Below are positions 11,471 through 21,169 of a stretch of 64,000 nt of DNA, in pieces (the first letter of the stretch is position 1; the number at the start of each line of letters is the position of its first letter). Below the pieces are notes generated by a model. That model worked only from the letters and a program-made list of their open reading frames with translations. It was not told the DNA's origin and did no database searches. Location: NCBI GenBank assembly GCA_037127255.1, contig JBANSL010000002.1, forward strand, positions 43,448,392-43,512,391, written 5' to 3'. This DNA is from Persicaria tinctoria (taxonomy: Eukaryota; Streptophyta; Magnoliopsida; Caryophyllales; Polygonaceae). The translations under genes and the position numbers were made by a program.

Positions 11471-13036
11471 GCTTGTAAATAGACATTTATTTTTGGGACT
11501 TTTGGACATTGTTGCTTTTGTTTGTTTTTGGTTTTGAACTTTTAGTTTTTCTATTGTGGGTGTTTCTTTTATAACGAATCTTCCAGGGAAGAAAAAGCTG
11601 CAGCCTTACTCGACATCGAGTAAGCTATTCGAAATCGACCACACATCTCGAGCAAAAAGGATTCCGTGGTCGAGAAGGATCACCATGGAGGCAACAAGTT
11701 ACTCGATCTCGAGTAGACTTGGTCGACATTACACTCGATTTTCAACGTCCTGCTCACCTGTCTAGTTAGTTTCTTTCTTTACCCTTGTTTTTATACAGTG
11801 AGGACACTATAATGTTTAAGTATGGGGTGGGGGAAGGGCTTACTTTATGCATATTTGATTTATTTTGACATTTTGTGTGCATGTTTAAAGATTATTTCTT
11901 GAATTGCTTATACATGGCTATTTTGGAATTCATTATTGATTTATGTGCTCACATGCATGTTTTCCAAAGTTTGAAAAATGACCCCCATTGAAAATTTAAT
12001 TTTTGATTAATGTCATGGAAGCTTTATTGAACTCGACGATGCAAAATTAGATTCATTAGAGATAAAGCATGAAATTGCCTAGTAAAGGGAAGTCACAATG
12101 AAATGCATATTTTATGAAAACCATGAAAGGAGGTAAATTTGATGTTGCTTTTGACATGTTGCATGATAAAATGATGGAGGACTTTATATTTCTATATAAT
12201 TCTCATATGTTTATAATCCTAGCGTTACCTATGCCTATGCATCACAAAAGCCATATTATGCCTTATTTCATATTATTGCTCCACATGATCTAAATATTGC
12301 CATTCTTTACCTTATTTCCATCCGGGGATTATGCTGAGAATGAAAGTACATTATGGAGATTGTTATATGGTGTTTGTGTTGTTATATATCATTATTGGAG
12401 TTTGGCAGGAAATTGAAAATATATGGAAAATTTAATGAGTGAAAGAAAATCCGATCACCTCAGGAGATAAAGGTAGATCGACCCTGCTTGCTAAGATAAT
12501 AGTTCAGCGAGATGGGACACATTGTGAAGAGTCCAAAGCACTAAGTATCTGGGGCCATTCATGACACCCATGTTTGCGACTCGCGAGAAGGCAGTGTTGA
12601 GGTCAAAGAGGTAAAAGAATGATATTGAAAAAAAGCAATGAGCAATGAGAGAAAGGTGAGAAATCAAAAGAACAAGGAATGTGGTATGAATGTTTGAAAA
12701 GTACTCCATTTCACCGGATCATTAGCACCACATTGCCAAAAATTGCCCACCTTTAGCCTTTTACCAATCTACTCCTTATTTGAGCTTAAATTAAAGTCCT
12801 CTTGATTATTAATGCTTTGTCACATGAATTGTTTTGTATAACCCTCCTTTTGTGAGTAGATGTTTCTTTTTAATTGCACATGCATGGATTTGTAACACTA
12901 GTAACTTTTCGATGATGGTAACTGATTGCAGGGTTATATAAAGAATGAATCTAATATGTTGAGAGTTTTGATTTCTCCCCATGTATGACAATTAAAAGTA
13001 TTGCTTGAGGACAAGCAAGCTTAAGTATGTGGTGTT
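11471..13036 (+). other. Long 3' non-coding region with polypurine-like tracts
   Basis: No coding frame is convincing. Two hallmark segments of Athila-group 3' regions are seen: AAGTATGGGGTGGGGGAAGG near 11818-11837, and TTGCTTGAGGACAAGCAAGC near 13001-13020 followed by TTAAGTATGTGGTGTT just before the 3' LTR, probably the decayed polypurine tract for plus-strand priming. More TCGA-n2-TCGA motifs lie at 11610-11720. Confidence 0.6.
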
Positions 13037-13608
13037 TGTGGTGAGAAATTAAATATAAACTAGTTGATATCGAGTTGTTTTACTCGATATCGAGTAAGCC
13101 ATATCGAGTCAAAGAACCCGGAGTCGACGAGTAAAGCTGAAGCTGGAAGATGTTGCTCGATATCGAGGAAATCTACTCGATATCGAGTAAAAATCAAGTC
13201 GACTTTTCTCCTGGAGGCCGGAATCGAGTTGTTGAGCAGAAGATGGAAAAAAAATGCTAGTCGATATCGAGCAATCCTACTCGATATCGAGTTGATTCCA
13301 GAGGCTGATTCCGAGGGCATCCAGGTCTTGTTAAGGTTCTATCCCGAAGCCGATGAAGATATTTTCGAGATCAAATTCTACCAAGTTCCATCAAGATCTA
13401 TCAGGTCAAAGGAGGATTTATCCACAATTAAATCTAGTTCCTTTTAGAGATTTATTTATTTATTTCCATGTTTTAAATCTTTAGATATAAGATAGATAGA
13501 ATTAAATATAGATATAGTTTTCTTTCCTAGATTAGCTTGGAATGAAGGCTATAAATAAAGCCTTAGGGGCTGATTTCTAAGCATTCAATTTCAGAAGTAA
13601 GTAGTTAC

Positions 13609-13670
<62 letters not shown>

Positions 13671-14615
13671 TAGCCGATTGGAGAGGAGTTTTGCGAGAGC
13701 GGATTTGGCTTCGATTGGTTGTAAGTTTTATTTAGTTTATTTAATGCAATTTATTTTCCTGGAATCTTTGATGAGTTTATTCATGATGAAGAGCGAGTAG
13801 TCCACCCACTTCTATGGTCGGGGTGAGCCCGACGGTAGCCATGTGAAGTGATGCGGTAAAGGTTTGATCTTTTTATGCAATGCATCTTCTATCCCTGAAA
13901 GCATGATTCTTTTGCGAAAGTTGAAGGTGATCCTTGTTTGTGTTATTGAAGCGAAAGTGATCTTAATATAACTTGGATTAATTATGTGAAAAGGGTTAGT
14001 AATAATTAGGGTTTATGCGTAAGCCTCTATATTCCTATTTGTTAATAACGAAAGTTATTTGATGAAAATCATGATCTTTTATGCCTTTATGTGTTATTTT
14101 ATATGGTTATCGTTGTGGTGTTAAAACCCTGATCTTGGAAGTTTTTAGTTTATTGATTTATTTCATCGAAATTCATGTTATGTGTTCGAAAAGATTGTAA
14201 TTTTAGTTTCTGTTGTTACTCGATCTCGAGAAGTTTTGTCGACATCGAGGACTTTTTTGTCGACATCGAGGAAAGTTTGTCGAGGTCGAGTTGAATTTGC
14301 TGAGTTTTGGTTTATGTTAGTCGATTTCGGGCACTGTTGGTCAATTTGCTTAGCCGATATCAAGTAACAGTGGTCGATATCGACCATATTTCTGTGCTTT
14401 GCTTTCTTTTATGCTTTTCTCTGTTATTTCTGTCTGTCTGTTTAATTTTCTGTCTGTGAGATTTGTCGCTACCTGAGATACACTGACACGCTTCGTCGAG
14501 AATCGATCCTGACTTCCCACTGCTACATAAGGAGGTGGTCTTGTAATCATTTGTGTGGGCACTAATCTGGTTTGATTTATTTTTCATATTTTGAACTCGA
14601 TTTCCTCCTACAACA
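13037..14615 (+). repeat. 3' LTR of Athila-like element 1
   Basis: Begins TGTGGTGAG and ends CCTACAACA, followed by the CTTTG duplication. It matches 5' LTR blocks 5410-6127 and 7325-8107 closely, lacks about 340 bp present near the start of the 5' LTR, has a roughly 40-bp segment near 13508-13550 absent from the 5' copy, and has a longer (GA)n tract (about 13609-13666). Confidence 0.85.
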
Positions 14616-14620
14616 CTTTG
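14616..14620. repeat. Target-site duplication CTTTG, right copy
   Basis: Second copy of the 5-bp duplication flanking the Athila-like element. It directly follows the LTR end CAACA and precedes LINE-1 endonuclease sequence. Confidence 0.85.
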
Positions 14621-14845
14621 TCATCTTTCCATAACAACCAAATCCCCCTGGCCTTCCCAATGGACTCTACACGAAGACACTTGGTGAAGTCCAGACGTGT
14701 ATACACTTCATTTGCTCTATTCCCCGAAATCTTGGTCTAAAAATATGGCCACTAGACCAATCTGATGATGCCTATACATGTACGTCATCGCCCTCTAGAA
14801 ACCGTCCTTGTCGGCTCTGAAACGATTCGAAAAGATGCAATTCAT
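14621..14845 (-). pseudogene. LINE-1 endonuclease, N-terminal part
   Basis: Minus strand from an ATG at 14845: MNCIFSNRF, a stop, RAMTYMYRHH, then TKISGNRANEV and GKARGIWLLWKDDK. This is the N-terminal half of an L1-type endonuclease (the WN-RG start, ETK and GG-WLLWK blocks). The Glu of ETK is replaced by a stop in this copy. It ends at the CTTTG duplication, and its continuation is at 5035 downward, on the other side of the inserted element. Confidence 0.75.
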
Positions 14846-16089
14846 GGAGACACAAGGTGCAACCCAAGCAACTAGCTCACATAAATACCCCAGGCTATCC
14901 TCCAAATGGATTTCCAGTTTGTTCAACTGCTGCCTCTTCTCTTCCTCTTTTGAAATACTCTTCTCAACATCAGCACCCTTGAACAGATCATGTTCTTTCC
15001 AACTGTTCCCATGCATGATATCAATGGTGTTATTAGACAGATTAACCTTCAAGGTAGGGTTGATGTTGTTCCTCTCCCTGTTAAAAGGCTTCGTAAGCTT
15101 ACTCCAGTCTGTATACCTGCCTTGGATGTCATTCATATGCTCTTCTTGTATCCCCGGGTTCATACCATGTTCATTGGTTTCATATTTGTGCCTTTTTCTA
15201 CTCGCAATTCCACTCGTCCCCTTCGACTCATCCATTTTCCTCCAAGCTTTTTTCTTGGTCAAGATCCTGGGCTTGTTCTTTTTCTTCTTTTTTTTTCGCA
15301 ACCTTATTCTCTTCTTCATTCGCTTGTGCCACCACCTCTTAGTTGCTCTGTCGTCCATATTTACTTCTTCCTTTTCTGTCTCATTCATTCCCCCACTCAT
15401 CTCTCCTTTCTCCTTCATCACTAGACTTCCCTCACTCTTTCTCTCATCTCTATTTTCTGTCTCCTCCATCTCCTCTCCAATGACTTGAAACATATTTCCC
15501 TTTTGCACTTTCATATCTCATTTGGCATCGCTACGGTAAGCCTCATTTCCTCTACTATTCTTACATTGCTTTTCCCCCATCCCCATTCTCCCCTACACTT
15601 CAACATACTGAGGTTTCCCTTGCACCATTCCCCTGACAGCCGACGTCCTCTTGGTTGGGTGCATTGAAGGACCGAATCTAAACCCCCCATCCTGCCTTTT
15701 TCCATTCATACTCTTGTGCTAATAATCCCCTTTCTTACTAGTATGCCCCTCAATCTTTCCTACATCAGTTCCAGTCACTGTCTCCTTACCAACCTCGACA
15801 TCTTTGTCTTGGGCTTGAGTATTATTCGTATTCTGCACATATTGACAATGAGACGCATAATGCCCGTACCTCCCGCATTTATAACATATAAATTGCAAGC
15901 CCTCATATTCAATCAGGCACCCTTTACCATTGATCGTAACCATCTTTTTAAGAGGTTTGCTCAAGTCTAACTCCACAGTCCCACACACACTCGAACAAAC
16001 CTCCCTCTATTAGTAAAGAGGGTATTCGAATCCACCATAATTGGTCTTCGGATCCACCATAATTGGTCTTCCGATTCCTTCAACCATGC
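14842..16089 (-). pseudogene. LINE-1 ORF1, C-terminal part with CCHC knuckle
   Basis: The minus strand encodes CGTVELDLSKPLKKMV and the zinc knuckle CYKCGRYGHYASHC (C-x2-C-x4-H-x4-C) at about 15850-15905, the ORF1 (gag-like RNA-binding) protein of plant LINEs. A lysine-rich, basic and low-complexity C-terminal region follows, in the frame that runs into the ORF2 start with no stop between. Near 16030-16075 a roughly 22-bp segment is tandemly duplicated and breaks the frame. The upstream half of ORF1 lies beyond the CACTA element. Confidence 0.8.
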
Positions 16090-16092
16090 TCC
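16090..16092. repeat. CACTA target duplication TCC, left copy
   Basis: TCC precedes CACTACTAAA. TCC also starts the right flank at 29979. CACTA transposons make 3-bp duplications. Confidence 0.65.
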
Positions 16093-16109
16093 CACTACTA
16101 AAAAAACAG

Positions 16110-16700
16110 GAAATAGCTACAAATGGTTAGCCACGGATTATAGGCGACCCAATCTTCGTGTCTACCAGCGATGAAAATGGCCACGACTGTTTCTGACCGT
16201 GGCTATATTCGTGGCTGATACTCATCCAGGAATGACATGTCAGATCATTCGTGGCTAATAGCAACGAACCAGATGTCCGTAGCTGATTTCGTGGCTCAAT
16301 TTTTGTCAATGTCAGTAAATAGCCACGACTTCAGCCACGAAGGCAATTGTCGTGGCCGTTTTCGATGCTGATCTGGCCACAACACAATAGACGTGGCTAA
16401 ATCCGTGGCTATTCGTCATCGGAAATCAAATGAATTGAACATGGGTGAGTGGGCCTTGGCTCACTTGTTGTAGGCGGGTCGGATATTATCATATACTTAG
16501 GCTATGATCCGATATGAAATATACCCGATCCGTGGCTGAAACCGGGTCTCCCAATTAATTTTCTGGGCTCGGCCCATTAGAAGCTAGTACGGGGAGGCCC
16601 AATGTTTTATTAGCCCATAGAGTGAAGTGGTTATTTAGCGACGATTTAATCCGTGGCTATATTCCGTTGCTATTACGGATGAGGTCATTAAAGCGATTTT
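16110..16700. repeat. Left CACTA subterminal repeat region
   Basis: Short motifs around GTGGCTA and TAGCCACG recur in both orientations, about 15 times, including in facing pairs such as CCGTGGCTATATTCGTGGCT. In En/Spm elements such arrays bind the TNPA-type protein and help bring the ends together. The same motifs recur at 29440-29881. Confidence 0.75.
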
Positions 16701-17302
16701 GTACTTCACCTGCTTTATGGTTGGGTGCATTAAATGGGGCCGGTCCACTTGTGTTGTCTTCTAGCTTGGACAATTGTTGGCCATTTGAGAATTGTAAGCT
16801 CCATTCAGAACGTGGTAACTCCCACCCAATTGCCGTGTACGGAGACAAGGTAAGTTTTCATTTTATTTTACACATATTTACATATATATTGTTATTATTC
16901 CTATTTATTTTAATTAGAAAAAGGAAAGTAGTATGTATATAAGATTATATATAGAGGTAGAAGAGTAGAAATGGTTATATTATGATTATAGATCGGTAAT
17001 GTTAAATTGGTTGGTAATTTGTTTTTGAAAAACATTTTGGGGGTTTTGGAAGAATATGTGTGTTTGACAATGTTTATATGTACAAATATATGTGATGTAC
17101 TTTTAAAAATTGGTTGTAAGTTGGCACTATATATATGCTAAGTATTTCAATTTTATCCAATATTATGTGTAATTATTTAGAAATTTAGTAATGGGCTTTT
17201 TATTAAGAATTATGTTTAGGAATATTCAATTTGTTTAAATGTATAGTAATGTGCTCTAGCTATTATATATCTATTGTACAGATTGATCGAATTTGATAAA
17301 AT

Positions 17303-18214
17303 ATGGACGATCGTACATGGATGTATGATATGTACTTGTCGAATCGTAGAGGATTAAAGCCCGAATACTACCAAGGGGTCGAAAAGTTTGTCGAATTTGC
17401 TTGTGCTCAAACTTATTATGTTGATGAAGGTAAGATAAAATGTCCATGTCGGAGATGTGAGAATTGTTATTTCGAGAAAGTAGATGATGTGAAGGATCAT
17501 TTATACCACAATGGGTTTATGTATGGTTATTATCGTTGGACGGCACATGGCGAATCTGTTGCACATCCAAACCATGAGCAAATGGTAGGGGGCAACCAGT
17601 GGGCTATGTATGACCAGTTAACTGCAGAACAGAGGATGGTGTTCGATGTTGCTGGGCCAAACTTTGTTCCTCCTACATGGTTTAGCCCTTATAATGTCGA
17701 TGGTGTTCCGAATAATGGAGTTGATGTTGAATTCCAACCAGCTGAAGTTAATGAGGTCGATGGAATGAGCGAAGATCCGGTAGCAGTCGAGGAGGATATT
17801 AATCTCTTGTCCACGCGGTTTGAAGATGTGCTAAGAGCAGCTGATGAACATGTGTTTCCTGGGTGTACTACACATACACAATTGTCCTTTGTGAGCCGAC
17901 TTATGAGCTTGAAGTGTGAATATAATGTTCCTCAAAGCCTCTTCAATGGGTTCGTGCAATTGTATGATGAAGTATTGCCTGATGCCCACAAGATTCCCAC
18001 TAGTTACTATGAAACTGAGAAGATAGTCCAAAATTTGGGTCTACCGGTAGAAAGAATAACCATGTGTCCCAACGGTTGTATGTTGTATTGGAAGAATGAT
18101 GTCAATGAAGATTCATGTAAGTTCTGTGGTCATGCAAGATATGCCGTGGGTGCTTCAGGGAAGCGCAAGCCACATAAAGTTTTATTCCACTTGCCTCTAA
18201 TTCCGAGGATACAG
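17303..18214 (+). pseudogene. TNP2 transposase gene, 5' part
   Basis: Begins MDDRTWMYDMYLSNRRGL with the Transpos_assoc domain (residues 1-80; CPCRRCENC and DHLYHNGFMYGYYRWTAHGE), then an acidic linker and the start of the Transposase_21 (TNP2) region with CPNGCMLYWK and CKFCGHARY, a C-x4-C...C-x2-C set. The frame is clean up to 18214, then runs into the inserted LTR and ends at 18403 in foreign sequence. The last 361 bp are repeated on the far side of the insert. It would cut and move CACTA ends if intact. Confidence 0.8.
17854..18214 (+). repeat. Transposase segment duplicated around the insert, left copy
   Basis: Matches 21170-21530 (361 bp) over its whole length. One difference seen changes the left CKFCGH to the right CKFFGH. 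It is far too long to be a target-site duplication, so it reflects recombination or repair after the LTR element inserted at GTTTC (17854). Confidence 0.85.
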
Positions 18215-18977
18215 CCGAGCACGAGAACAAAATTTGACACACGCTACTCTTTTATTTGGATTTTTCTAGATTTATGGGAAAATAAAAACAAGATATGGAT
18301 GGCTAAATCTATGAGCATCTCACCCATAGATTTACCAAACTCGCTCTCTCACTCGTCGGCATCTCACTCCCGAGCAATCAAGCCTTTGTTTGAACAACTC
18401 TAACAAGCATCTCACCGGAAAGAGTTAAACAAACGGAACCATTCCTCGGCCTCTCACTCCGGAATGGGGTGTCAAAATGGCATCTCACCAAATCAACAAG
18501 ACACACACACTTTTTCCAAAAATTATCAACTCAAATCTTATTTCTCATGACAAAGGTTGAGGCATTTTATAGCCATAAACCAAGCAACAATTAAACAATA
18601 AATTAAAGACGGAAAATATGAAAAGTCTCTCGGGAATTGATGGAGAAAGTTGGCCAACTCCCTAATGGAAAATGGAGGGTTGGATGTCATCATGGAGTGT
18701 AAAACCCATCAAGTTTCATTGAATGAATCCCGTTCAACGTCTCTTCATCTATTCCGACTTCATTCAATGCGTCGGGAAAACTGTCCAGATTTCGAACTGC
18801 TGGATTATTGCTAATTTCCGACCTCTTTTTGGATGATTTCGGCATTTTGGTCTTCATGAAAGATGTGGCCCTTCGAATAAGCTTTCCATCAAGTACTCAT
18901 GGACCTTCATCGGACAAATATAGCTCCTGTTATGACTAAAATACCGAGCATGTGTCGAAAGAGCTCGGATCACATCA
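18215..18977 (-). repeat. Array LTR, copy 1 (truncated)
   Basis: Lacks the 44 bases TGATGTG...TTCAA at its outer end; otherwise near-identical to the other two copies. It ends CACATCA followed by the purine tract complement. Confidence 0.85.
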
Positions 18978-19266
18978 TCCTCCCCTCCTTTGAAAAAGAT
19001 TCGTCCTCGAATCTTGCGTTGCCCTTCCAAAAAGAAACATTACGCCCCTGTACGTTGGATCTGCGTAAGATATCTTGATGGTTGATTCCGCGAAGACTCT
19101 CAAATCTGCGTTGCCTTTCCAAAAAGGTACGATACGCCCCTGTACGTTGGATCTGCGTAGTGCACTTCAATGGTTGCAACCGCGACGGCTCTGAAGAGGG
19201 ATGTGGATGAAAGTGATTGAATCACATAAAGCTTTGTGAACTTGATGGATTAGCTCTGATACCAAA
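18978..19266 (-). other. Array internal region 1
   Basis: On the minus strand it runs from primer site TGGTATCAGAGC (about 19254-19265) to the polypurine tract (18978-18991). It includes a roughly 110-bp imperfect tandem duplication (CCCCTGTACGTTGGATCTGC twice) and a short frame ending RFEDESFSKEGRMM, reminiscent of the pol end of Ty3/Gypsy elements. Confidence 0.7.
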
Positions 19267-20073
19267 TGATGTGCCCCGAATGATCGATCCAACAAGTTAC
19301 AAAGCTTCAACCGAGCACGAGAACAAAATTTGACACACGCTACTCTTTTATTTGGATTTTTCTAGATTTATGGGAAAATAAAAACAAGATATGGATGGCT
19401 AAATCTATGAGCATCTCACCCATAGATTTACCAAACTCGCTCTCTCACTCGTCGGCATCTCACTCCCGAGCAATCAAGCCTTTGTTTGAACAACTCTAAC
19501 AAGCATCTCACCGGAAAGAGTTAAACAAACGGAACCATTCCTCGGCCTCTCACTCCGGAATGGGGTGTCAAAATGGCATCTCACCAAATCAACAAGACAC
19601 ACACCCTTTTTCCAAAAATTATCAACTCAAATCTTATTTCTCATGACAAAGGTTGAGGCATTTTATAGCCATAAACCAAGCAACAATTAAACAATAAATT
19701 AAAGACGGAAAATATGAAAAGTCTCTCGGGAATTGATGGAGAAAGTTGGCCAACTCCCTAATGGAAAATGGAGGGTTGGATGTCATCATGGAGTGTAAAA
19801 CCCATCAAGTTTCATTGAATGAATCCCGTTCAACGTCTCTTCATCTATTCCGACTTCATTCAATGCGTCGGGAAAACTGTCCAGATTTCGAACTGCTGGA
19901 TTATTGCTAATTTCCGACCTCTTTTTGGATGATTTCGGCATTTTGGTCTTCATGAAAGATGTGGCCCTTCGAATAAGCTTTCCATCAAGTACTCATGGAC
20001 CTTCATCGGACAAATATAGCTCCTGTTATGACTAAAATACCGAGCATGTGTCGAAAGAGCTCGGATCACATCA
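19267..20073 (-). repeat. Array LTR, copy 2 (complete)
   Basis: 807 bp, TGATGTG...CACATCA. It is shared by the two units of the array, the signature of unequal recombination between LTRs. CATCTCAC-type motifs recur about six times within it. Confidence 0.85.
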
Positions 20074-20362
20074 TCCTCCCCTCCTTTGAAAAAGATTCGT
20101 CCTCGAATCTTGCGTTGCCCTTCCAAAAAGAAACATTACGCCCCTGTACGTTGGATCTGCGTAAGATATCTTGATGGTTGATTCCGCGAAGACTCTCAAA
20201 TCTGCGTTGCCTTTCCAAAAAGGTACGATACGCCCCTGTACGTTGGATCTGCGTAGTGCACTTCAATGGTTGCAACCGCAACGGCTCTGAAGAGGGATGT
20301 GGATGAAAGTGATTGAATCACATAAAGCTTTGTGAACTTGATGGATTAGCTCTGATACCAAA
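20074..20362 (-). other. Array internal region 2
   Basis: 289 bp, the same as internal region 1 except for one base noticed (CCGCAACGG against CCGCGACGG). It has the same primer site and purine tract. Confidence 0.75.
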
Positions 20363-21169
20363 TGATGTGCCCCGAATGATCGATCCAACAAGTTACAAAG
20401 CTTCAACCGAGCACGAGAACAAAATTTGACACACGCTACTCTTTTATTTGGATTTTTCTAGATTTATGGGAAAATAAAAACAAGATATGGATGGCTAAAT
20501 CTATGAGCATCTCACCCATAGATTTACCAAACTCGCTCTCTCACTCGTCGGCATCTCACTCCCGAGCAATCAAGCCTTTGTTTGAACAACTCTAACAAGC
20601 ATCTCACCGGAAAGAGTTAAACAAACGGAACCATTCCTCGGCCTCTCACTCCGGAATGGGGTGTCAAAATGGCATCTCACCAAATCAACAAGACACACAC
20701 CCTTTTTCCAAAAATTATCAACTCAAATCTTATTTCTCATGACAAAGGTTGAGGCATTTTATAGCCATAAACCAAGCAACAATTAAACAATAAATTAAAG
20801 ACGGAAAATATGAAAAGTCTCTCGGGAATTGATGGAGAAAGTTGGCCAACTCCCTAATGGAAAATGGAGGGTTGGATGTCATCATGGAGTGTAAAACCCA
20901 TCAAGTTTCATTGAATGAATCCCGTTCAACGTCTCTTCATCTATTCCGACTTCATTCAATGCGTCGGGAAAACTGTCCAGATTTCGAACTGCTGGATTAT
21001 TGCTAATTTCCGACCTCTTTTTGGATGATTTCGGCATTTTGGTCTTCATGAAAGATGTGGCCCTTCGAATAAGCTTTCCATCAAGTACTCATGGACCTTC
21101 ATCGGACAAATATAGCTCCTGTTATGACTAAAATACCGAGCATGTGTCGAAAGAGCTCGGATCACATCA
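20363..21169 (-). repeat. Array LTR, copy 3 (complete)
   Basis: 807 bp, TGATGTG...CACATCA, ending directly at GTTTCCTGGG of the transposase gene, so this side is an original insertion boundary. Confidence 0.85.

Larger units (their letters stand above)
5036..14615 (+). mobile_element. Athila-like Ty3/Gypsy element lacking RT and integrase
   Basis: Layout: 5' LTR 5036-8107, tRNA-Asp-type primer site 8111-8128, gag with a CCHC knuckle, protease-like segment, a short pol tail, long 3' non-coding region, 3' LTR 13037-14615. Between the protease-side segment and the tail (10.9-11.3 kb) there is no room for reverse transcriptase, RNase H or integrase, so it must have moved with enzymes from a relative. 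The LTRs differ mainly by large indels (a solo LTR in the 5' copy, about 340 bp missing near the start of the 3' copy). The TCGATATCGA-type motif is repeated along the whole element. Confidence 0.85.
18215..21169 (-). mobile_element. Miniature LTR element array (LTR-int-LTR-int-LTR)
   Basis: Three LTRs alternate with two 289-bp internal regions in exact 1096-bp register (18215, 19311, 20407). Full LTRs are 807 bp with TGATGTG...CACATCA ends. On the minus strand each internal region starts with TGGTATCAGAGC, the initiator-tRNA-Met primer site, and ends with the purine tract AAAGGAGGGGAGGA before the next LTR, so orientation is minus. No gag or pol is present apart from a relic tail. Only a couple of differences were noticed between repeats, so the array is very young. 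It fits a TRIM-like non-autonomous element, though its LTRs are long for that class. Confidence 0.85.

Noticed and set aside
14808..15488. Long plus-strand frame opposite LINE ORF1
   Set aside because: Complement of a lysine-rich region; the minus-strand frame belongs to ORF1 and is contiguous with the CCHC segment.
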